Source of the DNA: Streptomyces bungoensis | Lineage (GTDB): Bacteria > Actinomycetota > Actinomycetes > Streptomycetales > Streptomycetaceae | Direction of reading: 5' to 3' | NCBI RefSeq assembly: GCF_001514215.1 | Contig: NZ_KQ948854.1 | Span: 166,444-230,443, forward strand | DNA: 64,000 nucleotides | Part shown: positions 1 through 9,732 of the stretch, in pieces | Position numbering within the stretch: the first letter of the stretch is position 1 | Layout of the letters: every line of letters starts with the position of its first letter | Program-made: the position numbers and the translations under genes | The notes under the pieces: model-generated | Seen by the model: only the letters and a program-made list of their open reading frames with translations | Databases searched by the model: none | Told to the model about the DNA's origin: nothing

Positions 1-747
1 GTTCCACCACAGGAAGCCGAGGCAGGCACCCATCAGCGCGGAGGCCACGACGGCGAGGTCGAGCGGATCGCGCACCTCGTAGCAGGCGTTCGGGTTGGTC
101 AGCGTGTTCGCGTTGGCGCAGGACTCCTGGAACTGCCAGACGCCGATGAAGGTGTAGGCACCGAAGACCAGCACGGAGGCGCCGGTGGCCAGGCCGTCCA
201 GGCCGTCCGTCAGGTTCACGCCGTTCGACATCGCCAGGATCATGAACAGCGCCCAGACGACGAACAGCACCGGGCCGATCGACCAGCCGAAGTCGGTGAT
301 GAACGACAGCTTGGTGGACGCCGGGGTGTTGCCGCGCGCGTCGGAGAACATCAGCGACAGCACGGCGAAGGCGATGCCGACGATCAGCTGGCCGGCCATC
401 TTGGCCTTGGCCCGCAGGCCCAGCGAACGCCGCTTGACGATCTTGATGTAGTCGTCGAGGAAGCCCACCAGGCCCATGCCGGCCATCAGCCCCAGGACCA
501 GCAGTCCGGAGTACGTCGGCGGCTTGCCGGTGATCACCTTGCTGAGGAAGTACGCGGCGATCGTCGCCAGGATGAAGGCGATACCGCCCATGGTGGGCGT
601 ACCGCGCTTGCTGGCGTGCTCGCGCGGGCCGTCGTCCCGGATGTACTGGCCGTAGCCCTTGCGCGCCAGGAGCTTGATCAGCAGCGGGGTGCCGACCAGC
701 GTCAGGAACAGACCGATGACGCCCGAGAACAGGATCTGGTTCATCAT
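1..747 (-). CDS. mraY: Phospho-N-acetylmuramoyl-pentapeptide transferase (MraY), 3' end outside window
   Basis: MraY makes lipid I by moving phospho-MurNAc-pentapeptide from UDP to undecaprenyl phosphate at the inner membrane. The visible 249 codons start MMNQIL and show hydrophobic membrane segments with the family's cytoplasmic acidic motif (GFLDDYIK, about residue 97) and the NLTDGLDGL motif. About 108 C-terminal residues of the usual ~357 lie beyond position 1. The start is the ATG at 747, whose ATGA overlaps the murF stop, so the two genes are translationally coupled. It is the last visible gene of the minus-strand dcw operon. Confidence 0.97.
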   Translation of the reverse strand, partial: MMNQILFSGVIGLFLTLVGTPLLIKLLARKGYGQYIRDDGPREHASKRGTPTMGGIAFILATIAAYFLSKVITGKPPTYSGLLVLGLMAGMGLVGFLDDYIKIVKRRSLGLRAKAKMAGQLIVGIAFAVLSLMFSDARGNTPASTKLSFITDFGWSIGPVLFVVWALFMILAMSNGVNLTDGLDGLATGASVLVFGAYTFIGVWQFQESCANANTLTNPNACYEVRDPLDLAVVASALMGACLGFLWWN

Positions 748-2150
748 CGGGCGGCGACCTCACCCTCGGCCGCCGTCTCGAGAAGCGCCTGGGCAACGCT
801 CTCGAGCCCCACCGAACGGGACGCCTTCACGAGCACGACGTCCCCCGGGCGCAACTCGCTGCGCAACAGGTCGACCGCCGCCTGTGCGTCGGACACGTGC
901 ACCGACTCCTCACCCCACGAACCCTCGTTATATGCGCCCAGTTGCAGCCAGGAGGCCTCGATCCCCCCGACCGCGACGAGCTTGCTGACGTTGAGCCGGA
1001 CGGCGAGCCGTCCGACGGCGTCGTGCTCGGCGAGCGCCTCGTCCCCCAGCTCGGCCATCTTGCCGAGCACCGCCCACGTGCGCCGCCCCCTGCCCATGGC
1101 CGCGAGTGCCCTGAGGGCGGCCCGCATGGACTCGGGGTTGGCGTTGTAGGCGTCGTTGACGATGGTCACGCCGTCCGGGCGCTCGGTGACCTCCATGCGC
1201 CAGCGGGAGAGGGAGCCCGCCTCCGAGAGCGCGGTGGCGATCTCTTCCGCGGACATGCCCAGCTCATGGGCGACGGCGGCCGCGGCGAGCGCGTTCGACA
1301 CGTGGTGCTCACCGTACAGGCGCATGGTCACATCGGCTGCACCGGAGGGTGTGTGAAGCCTGAAGGAAGGCTGTCCGCTGTCCGTGAGTCGTACGTTCTC
1401 GGCGCGTACGTCCGCTTCGGCCGACTCTCCGAAAAGGACCACCTTCGCCTTGGTACGGGCGGCCATGGCGCGCACCAGCGGGTCGTCGGCGTTCAGGACG
1501 GCGGCACCGTCCTCCGGAAGCGCCTCCACCAGTTCGCCCTTGGCCTGCGCGATCTGCTCGCGGCCGCCGAACTCGCCGATGTGGGCGCTGCCGACGTTGA
1601 GCACCAGGCCGATCCTCGGGGGCGTGAGGCCGGTGAGGTAGCGGATGTGGCCGATGCCGCGGGCGCCCATCTCCAGCACGAGGAACCTGGTCTCCTCGGT
1701 GGCGGACAGGGCGGTCAGCGGCAGCCCGATCTCGTTGTTGAGCGAGCCGGGCGTGAACACGGTCGGCGCCTTGCTGCGCAGCACCTGGGCGATGAGGTCC
1801 TTGGTGCTGGTCTTGCCGGCGGAGCCGGTCAGGGCGACGAGGGTCGCGCCGAGCCGCTGGACGACATGGCGGGCGAGGGCGCCGAGGGCGGTCTGGACGT
1901 CCTCCACGACGATCGCGGGCACGCCGACGGGCCGGGAGGCCAGCACGGCCACCGCGCCGGCCCGGACGACGTCCTGGGCGTAGTCGTGGCCGTCGGCCCG
2001 TTCCCCGGCGAAGGCCGCGAACAGGCTGCCGGGCCGGACCTCCCGGGAGTCCCGGACGACCGGTCCGGTGACCTGGACGGACGGATCCGGTATGTCGTGC
2101 GTCTGCCCGCCGACGACTTCTGCGATCTCGGCGAGGGAGAGGGCGATCAC
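744..2150 (-). CDS. murF: UDP-N-acetylmuramoyl-tripeptide--D-alanyl-D-alanine ligase (MurF)
   Basis: Cytoplasmic ligase that adds D-Ala-D-Ala to the UDP-MurNAc tripeptide, the last cytoplasmic step of the peptidoglycan precursor. The 468-residue protein has the three-domain Mur ligase layout: N-terminal UMP-binding part, ATP loop GSAGKTS at residues 109-115, and a C-terminal ligase domain with NDAYNANP. The start is GTG, four bases after the murE stop, with a ribosome site (AGGGATG) inside the end of murE. Length and motifs are normal for the family. Confidence 0.96.
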   Translation of the reverse strand: MIALSLAEIAEVVGGQTHDIPDPSVQVTGPVVRDSREVRPGSLFAAFAGERADGHDYAQDVVRAGAVAVLASRPVGVPAIVVEDVQTALGALARHVVQRLGATLVALTGSAGKTSTKDLIAQVLRSKAPTVFTPGSLNNEIGLPLTALSATEETRFLVLEMGARGIGHIRYLTGLTPPRIGLVLNVGSAHIGEFGGREQIAQAKGELVEALPEDGAAVLNADDPLVRAMAARTKAKVVLFGESAEADVRAENVRLTDSGQPSFRLHTPSGAADVTMRLYGEHHVSNALAAAAVAHELGMSAEEIATALSEAGSLSRWRMEVTERPDGVTIVNDAYNANPESMRAALRALAAMGRGRRTWAVLGKMAELGDEALAEHDAVGRLAVRLNVSKLVAVGGIEASWLQLGAYNEGSWGEESVHVSDAQAAVDLLRSELRPGDVVLVKASRSVGLESVAQALLETAAEGEVAAR

Positions 2151-2154
2151 AAGT

Positions 2155-3834
2155 TCATCCCTGGGTCTTCTGGATAGCTTCGCGGAGCACCTGGCGGTCG
2201 TCGAAGGGACGGACCACGCCGGCGATGTCCTGGCCCTGCTCGTGGCCCTTGCCCGCGACCAGCACAGTGTCGCCGGGCGCGGCGCGCCCCACGGCGGCGG
2301 CGATGGCGGCGGCCCGGTCCTCGAAGAGGAGCACCTCGCCCCGTTCGTGCGCGGGCACGGAGGCCGCGCCCTGGAGCATGGTGGCGAGGATCGCCAGGGG
2401 GTCCTCGGAGCGGGGGTTGTCGGAGGTCAGTACGGCCGTGTCGGCGAGCCGGGCCGCGGCGGCGCCCATCGGGGCGCGCTTGGTCCGGTCGCGGTCGCCG
2501 CCGCAGCCGAGCACGACGTGCAGGTGCCCCTTGGTGACCTTGCGCAGCGCCTTGAGCACCGACTCGACCGCGTCGGTCTTGTGCGCGTAGTCGACCACCG
2601 CGAGGTAGTCCTGCCCGGCGTCCACGCGCTCCAGGCGGCCGGGGACGCCCGGTACGGCGGCGATGCCGTCGGCGGCGGCCTGCGGGTCGAGTCCGGCCGC
2701 GGCGAGGGCGACGACGGCGGCGAGGGTGTTCGCCACGTTGAAGGGGCCCGCGAGCGGCGACTTGGCGTGTACGCGCTCGCCGTTCGGGCCGAGGACGGTG
2801 AACGTCGAGTCCAGCGGGCCGACGTGGACGTCCTGGGCGCGCCAGTCGGCGTCGGGGTGGCCCTCGGCGGAGTAGGTGACGACCGGGACGGTCGCCTCCT
2901 TCGCGAGCCGCCGGCCGTAGGCGTCGTCGGTGTTGACGACGCCCAGTTTGCTGCGTTCGGGGGTGAAGAGCTGCGCCTTGGCCTGGAAGTAGTCCTCCAT
3001 GCCGGAGTGGAACTCCATGTGTTCCGGGCTCAGGTTGGTGAACACCGCGACGTCGAAGACGCAGGCGTCGACCCGGCCGAGGACCAGGGCGTGGCTGGAG
3101 ACCTCCATGGCGACGGCCTCGACGCCGCGTTCGCGCATCACGGCGAACAGGGCCTGCAGGTCGGTGGCCTCGGGGGTGGTGCGCTCGGACTTGATGCGCT
3201 CGTCGCCGATGCGCATCTCGACGGTGCCGACCAGGCCGGTGGACCTGGCGGTCCTGAGTCCGCCCTCGACGAGGTAGGCGGTGGTGGTCTTGCCGGAGGT
3301 GCCGGTGATGCCGATCTGGAGCAGGTCGCGGCCGGGGTGGCCGTAGATGGTCGCCGCGAGCTCTCCCATCCGCGCGCGCGGATCGTCGACGACCAGGACC
3401 GGCAGTCCGGTCGCGGCGGCGCGGTCGGCGCCCGTGGGGTCGGTCAGCACGGCGGCCGCGCCGAGGCCGGCGGCCTGGGTGACGAAGTCGGCGCCGTGCA
3501 GCCGGGCGCCCGGCAGGGCGGCGTACAGGTCGCCGGGGCGGACGGCCCGCGAGTCGTGGGTGATCCCCGTGACCTCGGCGGCGGTGTCCGGAGCGGCGGT
3601 ACCCAGCTGATCGGCCAGTTCCGCGAGGGGTGTGGCGGAGACCTGGACCGGTCGCGGCGGTCCCGGATATGTCACGGAAGCGCCCTTCTGGGTGGTGGGG
3701 GACTGATCAGCGTGTGGCACGGCGGTGAGCGTACCGGGCGCGGCCGCTCCGGGGCGAAGCGAGGGCTCCCGGGCGCCTCGGCCGGCACCCTGGCCGGCGC
3801 CTTGGTTCCCGGAGTCGGGAGTGATCGTTGTCAC
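2155..3834 (-). CDS. murE: UDP-MurNAc-L-Ala-D-Glu--2,6-diaminopimelate ligase (MurE)
   Basis: Mur ligase that adds diaminopimelate to UDP-MurNAc-dipeptide. The ATP loop GTSGKTT is at residues 178-184, and the DNPRSEDP motif marks diaminopimelate rather than lysine specificity, as expected for Streptomyces peptidoglycan. The first ~55 residues are Gly/Ala/Pro-rich and are not part of the family core. Two starts are possible: GTG at 3834 with AGGAACG upstream, used here, and an internal GTG at 3675 (VTYPGPP) with AGAAGG upstream, which would give a normal-length protein. It lies 42 bases after ftsI. Confidence 0.95.
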   Translation of the reverse strand: MTTITPDSGNQGAGQGAGRGAREPSLRPGAAAPGTLTAVPHADQSPTTQKGASVTYPGPPRPVQVSATPLAELADQLGTAAPDTAAEVTGITHDSRAVRPGDLYAALPGARLHGADFVTQAAGLGAAAVLTDPTGADRAAATGLPVLVVDDPRARMGELAATIYGHPGRDLLQIGITGTSGKTTTAYLVEGGLRTARSTGLVGTVEMRIGDERIKSERTTPEATDLQALFAVMRERGVEAVAMEVSSHALVLGRVDACVFDVAVFTNLSPEHMEFHSGMEDYFQAKAQLFTPERSKLGVVNTDDAYGRRLAKEATVPVVTYSAEGHPDADWRAQDVHVGPLDSTFTVLGPNGERVHAKSPLAGPFNVANTLAAVVALAAAGLDPQAAADGIAAVPGVPGRLERVDAGQDYLAVVDYAHKTDAVESVLKALRKVTKGHLHVVLGCGGDRDRTKRAPMGAAAARLADTAVLTSDNPRSEDPLAILATMLQGAASVPAHERGEVLLFEDRAAAIAAAVGRAAPGDTVLVAGKGHEQGQDIAGVVRPFDDRQVLREAIQKTQG

Positions 3835-3876
3835 GGGTTCGTTCCTGGTGGTCGTTCGCGGCTGCGGGGCGGCTGA

Positions 3877-5838
3877 TCAGGGCTTGTAGCTGACGGGAAG
3901 GTTCGCGGCCTTGGCTCCGGTGGGGGGTACCTGAAGGGTCTTCAGGGCGAACTCCATCACCTGCTTGTAGACGGGTCCGCAGATCTGCCCGCCGAAGTAG
4001 CTGCCGGACGTGGCGTTCTGGATCGCGCAGTACACGGTGATCCGCGGCTGGTCCGCGGGTGCGAATCCGGCGAACGACGAGGTGTATCCGCGGTACCGGC
4101 CGGTGGCCGGATCCACACGGTTGGCCGTGCCCGTCTTGCCCGCGACCCGGTACCCGGGAATGCGGGCCTTGATGCCGGTGCCCTGCTCGTCGTCGACGAC
4201 GGACTCCAGCATCCGGGCGAGTGTCCGGGCGGTCTTCGCGCTGACCACGCGTGTCTTCTTCGGCTGCGGTGCGGGTGTGAAGCGGCCGTCGGCGCCCTTG
4301 GTGCCGCGCACCAGGGTCGGCTCGACGCGGACTCCGCCGTTGGCGATGGTCGAGTACACGGAGGCGGCCTGCATGGCGCTGAGCGAGAAGCCCTGGCCGA
4401 AAGGGATCGTGTACTGCTGCGAGGTCGACCACTTGCCGGCCGGCGCGAGGATGCCGCTGGTCTCGCCGGGGAAGCCGAGGCCGGTGGGGCTGCCGATGCC
4501 GAACTTGCGCAGGTACGAGTAGAGGACCTGGTTGGCCGCCGGCTGGCTCTTGCCGAGCTCGCCGGTGGCGAGGATCGTGCCGATGTTGCTGGACTTGGCG
4601 AGCACGCCGTTCAGGGTCAGGTACCAGGTGCCGTGGTCGACGTCGTCCTGGAAGAGCCGGTCGCCGCGGTGCAGCCGGTTCGGTACGACGACGTGGGTGA
4701 GCGGGGTGGCCACGTTCTGCTCCAGCACGGCCGCCATCGACATCACCTTGGCCGTGGAGCCGGGTTCGAAGGCGTCCTGGACGGCCGCGTTGCCCATGGC
4801 CTCGCCGTCGGCCTTCGACAGGTCGTTCGGGTCGAAGCCGGGCGAGTTGGCCATGGCGAGGATCTGGCCGGTGCGGGTGTCCTGGACGATGACGTAGCCG
4901 CGGTCCGCCCGGGACTGCTTGACCTGCTCGGTGATGGCGTTCTGGGCGGCCCACTGGATGTCGCGGTCGATGGTGAGCTCGACGTCGGAGCCGGGTACGG
5001 CCGGGGTCTGCGTGGAGCCCACGGTGGGCACCTCGCGGCCGCCGGACTGGGCATAGCGGATCATGCCGTCCTTGCCGGACAGCTGCTCGTTCAGCTCCTG
5101 CTCGATGCCGCCGCCGCCCCTGCCGTCGGCGTTGACCCAGCCCAGTATCCCGGCGGCGAGGTCGCCGTTGGGGTACACGCGCTTGCTGCTGGGGTCGGCG
5201 AAGACACCGGCGAGGACGTTGGCGGCGCCGGACTTCTTGGCGAGCGCGGCCTTCAGGTCCTTGATCTGCTTCCAGACCTCGGGGGTCTGGCGGGAGGCGA
5301 GCTTGGCGTAGCGGGACAGCTTGTTCCTGGGCCTGAGCTTGCCGACGAGCGCGGCCTGGTCCTGCCCGAGGATCGGCGCGAGCAGCGCGGCGGCCTGCTC
5401 GGGCCCGTCGTTCCTGTTCAGCTGCTTGGCGCTGAACATCGTCGGGTCGGCCGTGATGTCGTACGCGTCCTCGCTGATGGCGAGCGCCACGCCGTTGCGG
5501 TCGGTGATCCCGCCGCGCTCGGCGGCCAGGGTGTGCACGACGTACCTGTTCTGCTCGGCCTTGGCGGTGTACGTACTGGCGTCCACGGCCTGGACCTGGA
5601 GCAGGCGTACGACGAAGGCGAGCAGCACGAGGGTGAGTGCGAGGCCGACCATGCGCAGCCGGGGCCGCGGGCTGCCGAGCCGCAGGACGGGCGGGGGCGG
5701 GGGCCGGTATCCGCCGGGGCGGCGGGCCGGGCGGGCGCCGGCCGCGGGCTGCCGCCGCACGGCGCCCCGCGGCCGGGGTGGCTTGGCGGGGCCGGGGACG
5801 CGGCGGCGCGGCGCTTCCCTGTCGGACACTTCCGTCAC
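3877..5838 (-). CDS. ftsI: Septal peptidoglycan transpeptidase, class B PBP (FtsI/PBP3)
   Basis: Septum-specific D,D-transpeptidase of 653 residues. A Pro/Arg-rich cytoplasmic tail precedes one membrane anchor at about residues 63-82, then a PBP dimerisation domain and the transpeptidase domain with all three penicillin-binding motifs: STAK (361-364, catalytic Ser361), SSN (416-418) and KTG (568-570). The GTG start overlaps the ftsL stop by four bases (GTGA), so translation is coupled. The murE gene follows. It is a single-copy division gene by context and acts with the FtsW glycosyltransferase, which is expected beyond the left edge. Confidence 0.96.
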   Translation of the reverse strand: MTEVSDREAPRRRVPGPAKPPRPRGAVRRQPAAGARPARRPGGYRPPPPPVLRLGSPRPRLRMVGLALTLVLLAFVVRLLQVQAVDASTYTAKAEQNRYVVHTLAAERGGITDRNGVALAISEDAYDITADPTMFSAKQLNRNDGPEQAAALLAPILGQDQAALVGKLRPRNKLSRYAKLASRQTPEVWKQIKDLKAALAKKSGAANVLAGVFADPSSKRVYPNGDLAAGILGWVNADGRGGGGIEQELNEQLSGKDGMIRYAQSGGREVPTVGSTQTPAVPGSDVELTIDRDIQWAAQNAITEQVKQSRADRGYVIVQDTRTGQILAMANSPGFDPNDLSKADGEAMGNAAVQDAFEPGSTAKVMSMAAVLEQNVATPLTHVVVPNRLHRGDRLFQDDVDHGTWYLTLNGVLAKSSNIGTILATGELGKSQPAANQVLYSYLRKFGIGSPTGLGFPGETSGILAPAGKWSTSQQYTIPFGQGFSLSAMQAASVYSTIANGGVRVEPTLVRGTKGADGRFTPAPQPKKTRVVSAKTARTLARMLESVVDDEQGTGIKARIPGYRVAGKTGTANRVDPATGRYRGYTSSFAGFAPADQPRITVYCAIQNATSGSYFGGQICGPVYKQVMEFALKTLQVPPTGAKAANLPVSYKP

Positions 5839-6428
5839 CTGCCGGGAGTCGGGTCGGGCACGGGCTGGAGGGTGGTGAGCGGCGCCACCGCCGTCGCCGG
5901 GGTGCTCGCCCCGGCCGGTACCGAGGGCGGGGGCGCCGGCGTGGCGGGGGGCTGCGACGGCGTCGCCGGCAGCTGCGTCGGCGCGACCGGGGAGACCGCG
6001 GACGGGCCGGTGACCGGGGCGGCGGTGCCGGGTGCGGCCGGGCCGGGGAGCGAGGCGGGCTCGGGGCTCGCCGGGCCCGGTACGCCCTTGACGGTGCCGT
6101 CGGGGTTGAGGAAGGCCGGGTCGCCGCCGGGGACCATGCCGAGTTCGCGGGCGCGGCGCTGGAGGGCGTCGGGGGCCGAGTAGGCGTCGATGTCCCGCTG
6201 GAGGGCCTGTTCCTCGTCGGTGAGGTTCTTGGTCTGTTTCTGCAGGTCGTCGAGTTGGAAGGAGCCCTCGCTGAGCGCGGAGTTCAGTACCAGCAGCCCG
6301 ATGAGGCCGCCTCCGAGCAGCAGGACGACGAGGAGGACGAACGGGGTGCGGGCCGCGCGGGCGCGGCCGGCCGGGAAGAGCCGGGCGAGCCGGGCGGCCC
6401 TCCCCCTCAGTTCGGGTTTCCTACTCAC
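5835..6428 (-). CDS. ftsL: FtsL-like septum formation membrane protein
   Basis: Small bitopic membrane protein of 197 residues: a basic cytoplasmic N-terminus, one membrane span at about residues 29-49, then a short heptad-like segment (about 52-75), and a long Pro/Ala/Thr-rich extracytoplasmic tail. FtsL proteins are poorly conserved in sequence. The call rests on topology and on position between rsmH and ftsI, where ftsL sits in dcw clusters; the M. tuberculosis counterpart by position is Rv2164c. The start is GTG, 63 bases after rsmH. The low-complexity tail is longer than in E. coli FtsL. Confidence 0.85.
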   Translation of the reverse strand: MSRKPELRGRAARLARLFPAGRARAARTPFVLLVVLLLGGGLIGLLVLNSALSEGSFQLDDLQKQTKNLTDEEQALQRDIDAYSAPDALQRRARELGMVPGGDPAFLNPDGTVKGVPGPASPEPASLPGPAAPGTAAPVTGPSAVSPVAPTQLPATPSQPPATPAPPPSVPAGASTPATAVAPLTTLQPVPDPTPGR

Positions 6429-6491
6429 TGGGCCTCCGGTGGCTCCGGGGCACCGGCGTGCGAGTTCGGAAATCCGACCGACCCCATTCGC

Positions 6492-7493
6492 TCACTCGGC
6501 GTCCTCCCTGATGCGCTCGGCGCCCCGAAGCCGGGCCGGGGCGGCGCGGCGGTTCTGGGCGATCTCTTCCTCGGTGGGAAGTTCGGCACCGCGCGTGAGC
6601 AGCTTGAGCCGCGGCTGGTAGCGCTCGGGCACGACCGGCAGCCCGGGCGGCGCGGTGGTGGCGGCACCGGCCGCGAACACCTGCTTCACCAGCCGGTCCT
6701 CCAGCGAGTGGTACGACAGCACGGCGATGCGCCCGCGGAGGTCGAGCGCCTTCACCGCGGCCGGCACGGCCCGCTCCAGGACGGACAGCTCGCCGTTGAC
6801 CTCGATGCGCAGCGCCTGGAAGGTGCGCTTGGCCGGGTTGCCGCCGGTGCGCTTGGCGGCCTGCGGCAGGGCGTCCCGGATCAGCTCCACGAGCCGCGCG
6901 CTGTTGCCGAACGGCTCCTTCTCACGCTCCCGGACGATCGCGGAGACGATCCGCTTGGCCTGCTTCTCCTCGCCGTACGCGCGCAGGATCCGCACCAGCT
7001 CGCCGGCCGGGTAGGTGTTGAGGACCTCGGCGGCGCTCATGCCGGTCGTCTGGTCCATGCGCATGTCGAGGGGGGCGTCCTGGGCGTAGGCGAAGCCGCG
7101 GTCGGCCTCGTCGAGCTGCATGGAGGAGACCCCGAGGTCGAACAGCACGCCCTGCACGCGTGGGATGCCGAGCCGCGCCAGGACGTCGGGCAGCTCGTCG
7201 TAGACGGCGTGCACGAGGGTGGCCCGGTCCCCGTACGGAGCCAGCCGCTCGCCGGACAGGCGCAGTGCCTCCTTGTCCCGGTCCAGGCCGATCAGCCGTA
7301 CCTCGGGAAACCGGGTCAGCAGCGCCTCGCTGTGGCCGCCGAGGCCGAGGGTGCAGTCGACGACCACGGCTCCCGGCCGCTCCAGCGCGGGTGCCAGCAG
7401 ATCCAGGCACCGCTGCAGCATCACAGGGACGTGTCGAGTCTGTCCCTCCCGTCGCCCACCGCCGCCCTCGTTCGAAAGCGCTTCGCGCCCCAT
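6492..7493 (-). CDS. rsmH: 16S rRNA (cytosine-1402-N4)-methyltransferase RsmH (MraW)
   Basis: SAM-dependent methyltransferase of 333 residues that modifies C1402 of 16S rRNA in the decoding centre. It has the diagnostic N-terminal HVPVML (21-26), the SAM-binding [10 protein letters not shown] motif (46-55), and the C-terminal LSYHSLEDR motif. It is the first gene of the dcw operon here. No mraZ precedes it: the 369 bases upstream up to the divergent carbonic anhydrase gene hold no minus-strand gene. A plausible sigma-70-type promoter lies at 7715-7742, implying a leader of about 210 bases. Confidence 0.96.
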   Translation of the reverse strand: MGREALSNEGGGGRREGQTRHVPVMLQRCLDLLAPALERPGAVVVDCTLGLGGHSEALLTRFPEVRLIGLDRDKEALRLSGERLAPYGDRATLVHAVYDELPDVLARLGIPRVQGVLFDLGVSSMQLDEADRGFAYAQDAPLDMRMDQTTGMSAAEVLNTYPAGELVRILRAYGEEKQAKRIVSAIVREREKEPFGNSARLVELIRDALPQAAKRTGGNPAKRTFQALRIEVNGELSVLERAVPAAVKALDLRGRIAVLSYHSLEDRLVKQVFAAGAATTAPPGLPVVPERYQPRLKLLTRGAELPTEEEIAQNRRAAPARLRGAERIREDAE

Positions 7494-7714
7494 TTGTCCT
7501 GGGCCTCTCGTTTCCGGCGGAGCCCGTACGCACCGCCGGGTCCCCGCCCGCTCGGTGAAGGGGAGGCCGGCCGGCGCCGGAAGCGTCAGCCGACCGGGAG
7601 CGGGAGGAGGCCGAGCCGTACGTACGCGCCGCGCACGTGGGGAGACGGTCCGGGTGTGGGCCGGGGTCTCCGGGGTTTCACCAGCGGGGAGAGCCGCGCC
7701 TCCCGCTGCGCGTC

Positions 7715-7742
7715 ACTTTAGTCCACCGCGTCTCGCGGTCAA
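7715..7742 (-). promoter_or_regulatory. Candidate promoter of the dcw operon
   Basis: On the minus strand a TTGACC box (7737-7742) and a TAAAGT box (7715-7720) are 16 bases apart. They resemble vegetative -35 and -10 elements. If used, the rsmH transcript would have an unusually long leader of about 210 bases. The remaining gene-free stretch 7494-7862 shows no open reading frame with good codon use and no riboswitch that I recognise. Confidence 0.5.
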
Positions 7743-7862
7743 TCAACCGGCCTGCGCGTCGCCCGGACGGGTACGCATCCCGTTCGCCCTGCGTGTGGGG
7801 TCGCTCACAACAAGCCACAATGGCGTTCTTTGTCCGCTCTGCACGGCAGGATCGGAACGCCG

Positions 7863-8432
7863 ATGACCAGTACGGTCTCGGGTATGACGACTTCTGCAGC
7901 AGCTCCCACCGGGCCCGAGGGCGCCATAGCCGGCGACGGCGCCGTGACCGACCGCCTCGTCGAGGCCAACCAGCGCTACGCCGCCGAGTTCAGCGACCCG
8001 GGGATGGACGCCCGTCCGGTCCTCCGCGTCGCCGTGGTGGCCTGCATGGACGCCCGTCTCGACCTCCACAAGGCCCTCGGCCTGCAGCTCGGCGACTGCC
8101 ACACCATCCGCAACGCGGGCGGCGTGGTCACCGACGACGTGATCCGCTCCCTGACCATCAGCCAGCGGGCGCTCGGCACCCGCAGCATCGTCCTGATCCA
8201 CCACACCGGGTGCGGGATGGAGTCGATCACCGAGGAGTTCCGGCACGAGCTGGAGCTGGAGGTCGGCCAGCGCCCCGCCTGGCCCGTCGAGGCCTTCCGG
8301 GACGTCGACCAGGACGTGCGCCAGTCGATGCAGCGCGTGCGCACCTCGCCGTTCCTGCTGCACACGCAGGACGTGCGCGGATTCGTGTTCGACGTGAAGA
8401 CCGGCCGGCTGCGCGAGATCGACCCCGCCTGA
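7863..8432 (+). CDS. Beta-class carbonic anhydrase
   Basis: Zinc enzyme that interconverts CO2 and bicarbonate in the cytoplasm. The beta-class signature is clear: CMDARLD carries the first zinc Cys and the Asp-Arg dyad, and HHTGCGM carries the zinc His and second Cys. At about 180-190 residues it is a normal short bacterial form (Rv1284-like size). Two in-frame ATGs compete: 7863 (MTSTVSG, AGGA 12 bases upstream) and 7884 (MTTSAAA, no clear ribosome site). It is divergent from the dcw operon and monocistronic. Confidence 0.93.
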   Translation: MTSTVSGMTTSAAAPTGPEGAIAGDGAVTDRLVEANQRYAAEFSDPGMDARPVLRVAVVACMDARLDLHKALGLQLGDCHTIRNAGGVVTDDVIRSLTISQRALGTRSIVLIHHTGCGMESITEEFRHELELEVGQRPAWPVEAFRDVDQDVRQSMQRVRTSPFLLHTQDVRGFVFDVKTGRLREIDPA

Positions 8433-8694
8433 CCGGACGCGCCGGCCCGCCCCGAACGCCCCGCGCCACGCAGGGAACTCGCCGCGCCATGTCGAAACCA
8501 CGGTCGAAAAGGCTGTAAGACCGACATAGTGCGGGCAGTTGTCCACAGGCGAGTGACACGAATCGGTAACGGCGGCAAGAATGCGGGTGGGGCGTCACGC
8601 GGAACCTTTTCCGCGTGATGTCCGTGATTCGGGGTGGGCCGGTTTCGCAGCACGGAGCGTCGGCCCGTAGTAAGAACGGGCCGAGGAGGGCCGG

Positions 8695-9732
8695 GTGACG
8701 ACCTATGACGATCGAGCGAGCCTCACTGATCTGACCGCCACTGTGGAGCGGATCCGCAGTTCGGTGGAGGGTGTGATCGAGGGCAAGCCCGAGGTCGTAC
8801 GGCTTTCGCTGACCGTACTGCTCGCCGAGGGACACCTGTTGATCGAGGACGTCCCCGGGGTGGGCAAGACCATGCTGGCCAAGGCGCTGGCGCGGTCCAT
8901 CGACTGCTCGGTGCGGCGTATCCAGTTCACGCCGGACCTGCTGCCCTCGGACATCACCGGGGTGTCCATCTGGGACCAGCAGCGCCGGGACTTCGAGTTC
9001 AAGCCGGGCGCCATCTTCGCGCAGATCGTGATCGGCGACGAGATCAACCGCGCCTCGCCCAAGACGCAGTCGGCCCTGCTGGAGTCGATGGAGGAGCGGC
9101 AGGTCACCATCGACGGGCAGACGTTCGAACTGCCCAGCCCCTTCATGGTGGTGGCCACGCAGAACCCGGTCGAGATGGAGGGCACCTATCCGCTGCCCGA
9201 GGCGCAGCGCGACCGCTTCATGGCCCGGGTCTCCGTGGGCTACCCGAGCGTGGAGGCCGAGCTGCAGATGCTGGACGTCCACGGCGGGGTGAGCCCGCTG
9301 GAGCACCTGCAGCCGGTGGCGCACGCGCACGACATCGTGAAGCTGGTCGAGGCCGTCCGCGACGTGCACGTCTCCGAGGCGGTCCGCCGGTACGCGGTCG
9401 AGCTGGTCGCGGCCACCCGCACCCATCCCGACCTCAGACTCGGCGCCTCCCCGCGCGCGACGCTGCACCTGCTGCGCGCGGCCAAGGCGTCCGCCGCGCT
9501 CGGCGGGCGGGAGTACGCGCTGCCGGACGACGTCCAGGCGCTCGCGGTGGCCGTCCTCGCCCACCGGCTGCTGCCCACCGCCCAGGCCCAGCTGAACCGC
9601 CGTACGGCCGAGCAGGTCGTGCTGGAGATCCTGCAGCACACCCCGGTGCCCGCCACGCCTCAGCAGAACGGCTTCGGCGGCCTGGGCCGGACCATCCCGG
9701 CGTATCCCCAGCAGCCGCCCCGGGGTCTGTGA
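8695..9732 (+). CDS. MoxR-family AAA+ ATPase
   Basis: AAA+ ATPase of 345 residues, the chaperone-like MoxR type that usually matures or assembles partner proteins. It has Walker A GVGKT, Walker B with the IGDEINRASPKTQSALLE segment, sensor 1 TQNP, and the C-terminal lid. The GTG start follows a strong GAGGAGG ribosome site. The next two genes, a DUF58 protein and a transmembrane transglutaminase, overlap head to tail with it. MoxR-DUF58-transglutaminase triads are a recurring bacterial module; the client protein is unknown. Confidence 0.93.
   Translation: MTTYDDRASLTDLTATVERIRSSVEGVIEGKPEVVRLSLTVLLAEGHLLIEDVPGVGKTMLAKALARSIDCSVRRIQFTPDLLPSDITGVSIWDQQRRDFEFKPGAIFAQIVIGDEINRASPKTQSALLESMEERQVTIDGQTFELPSPFMVVATQNPVEMEGTYPLPEAQRDRFMARVSVGYPSVEAELQMLDVHGGVSPLEHLQPVAHAHDIVKLVEAVRDVHVSEAVRRYAVELVAATRTHPDLRLGASPRATLHLLRAAKASAALGGREYALPDDVQALAVAVLAHRLLPTAQAQLNRRTAEQVVLEILQHTPVPATPQQNGFGGLGRTIPAYPQQPPRGL

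Noticed and set aside
897..2177. Long open frames antisense to murF and murE
   Set aside because: They are mirror frames of real Mur genes in very GC-rich DNA, with poor codon use and no ribosome sites.
4633..7721. Long plus-strand open frames over ftsI, ftsL and rsmH
   Set aside because: They are antisense to clear family members and carry Gly/Arg-rich nonsense sequence.
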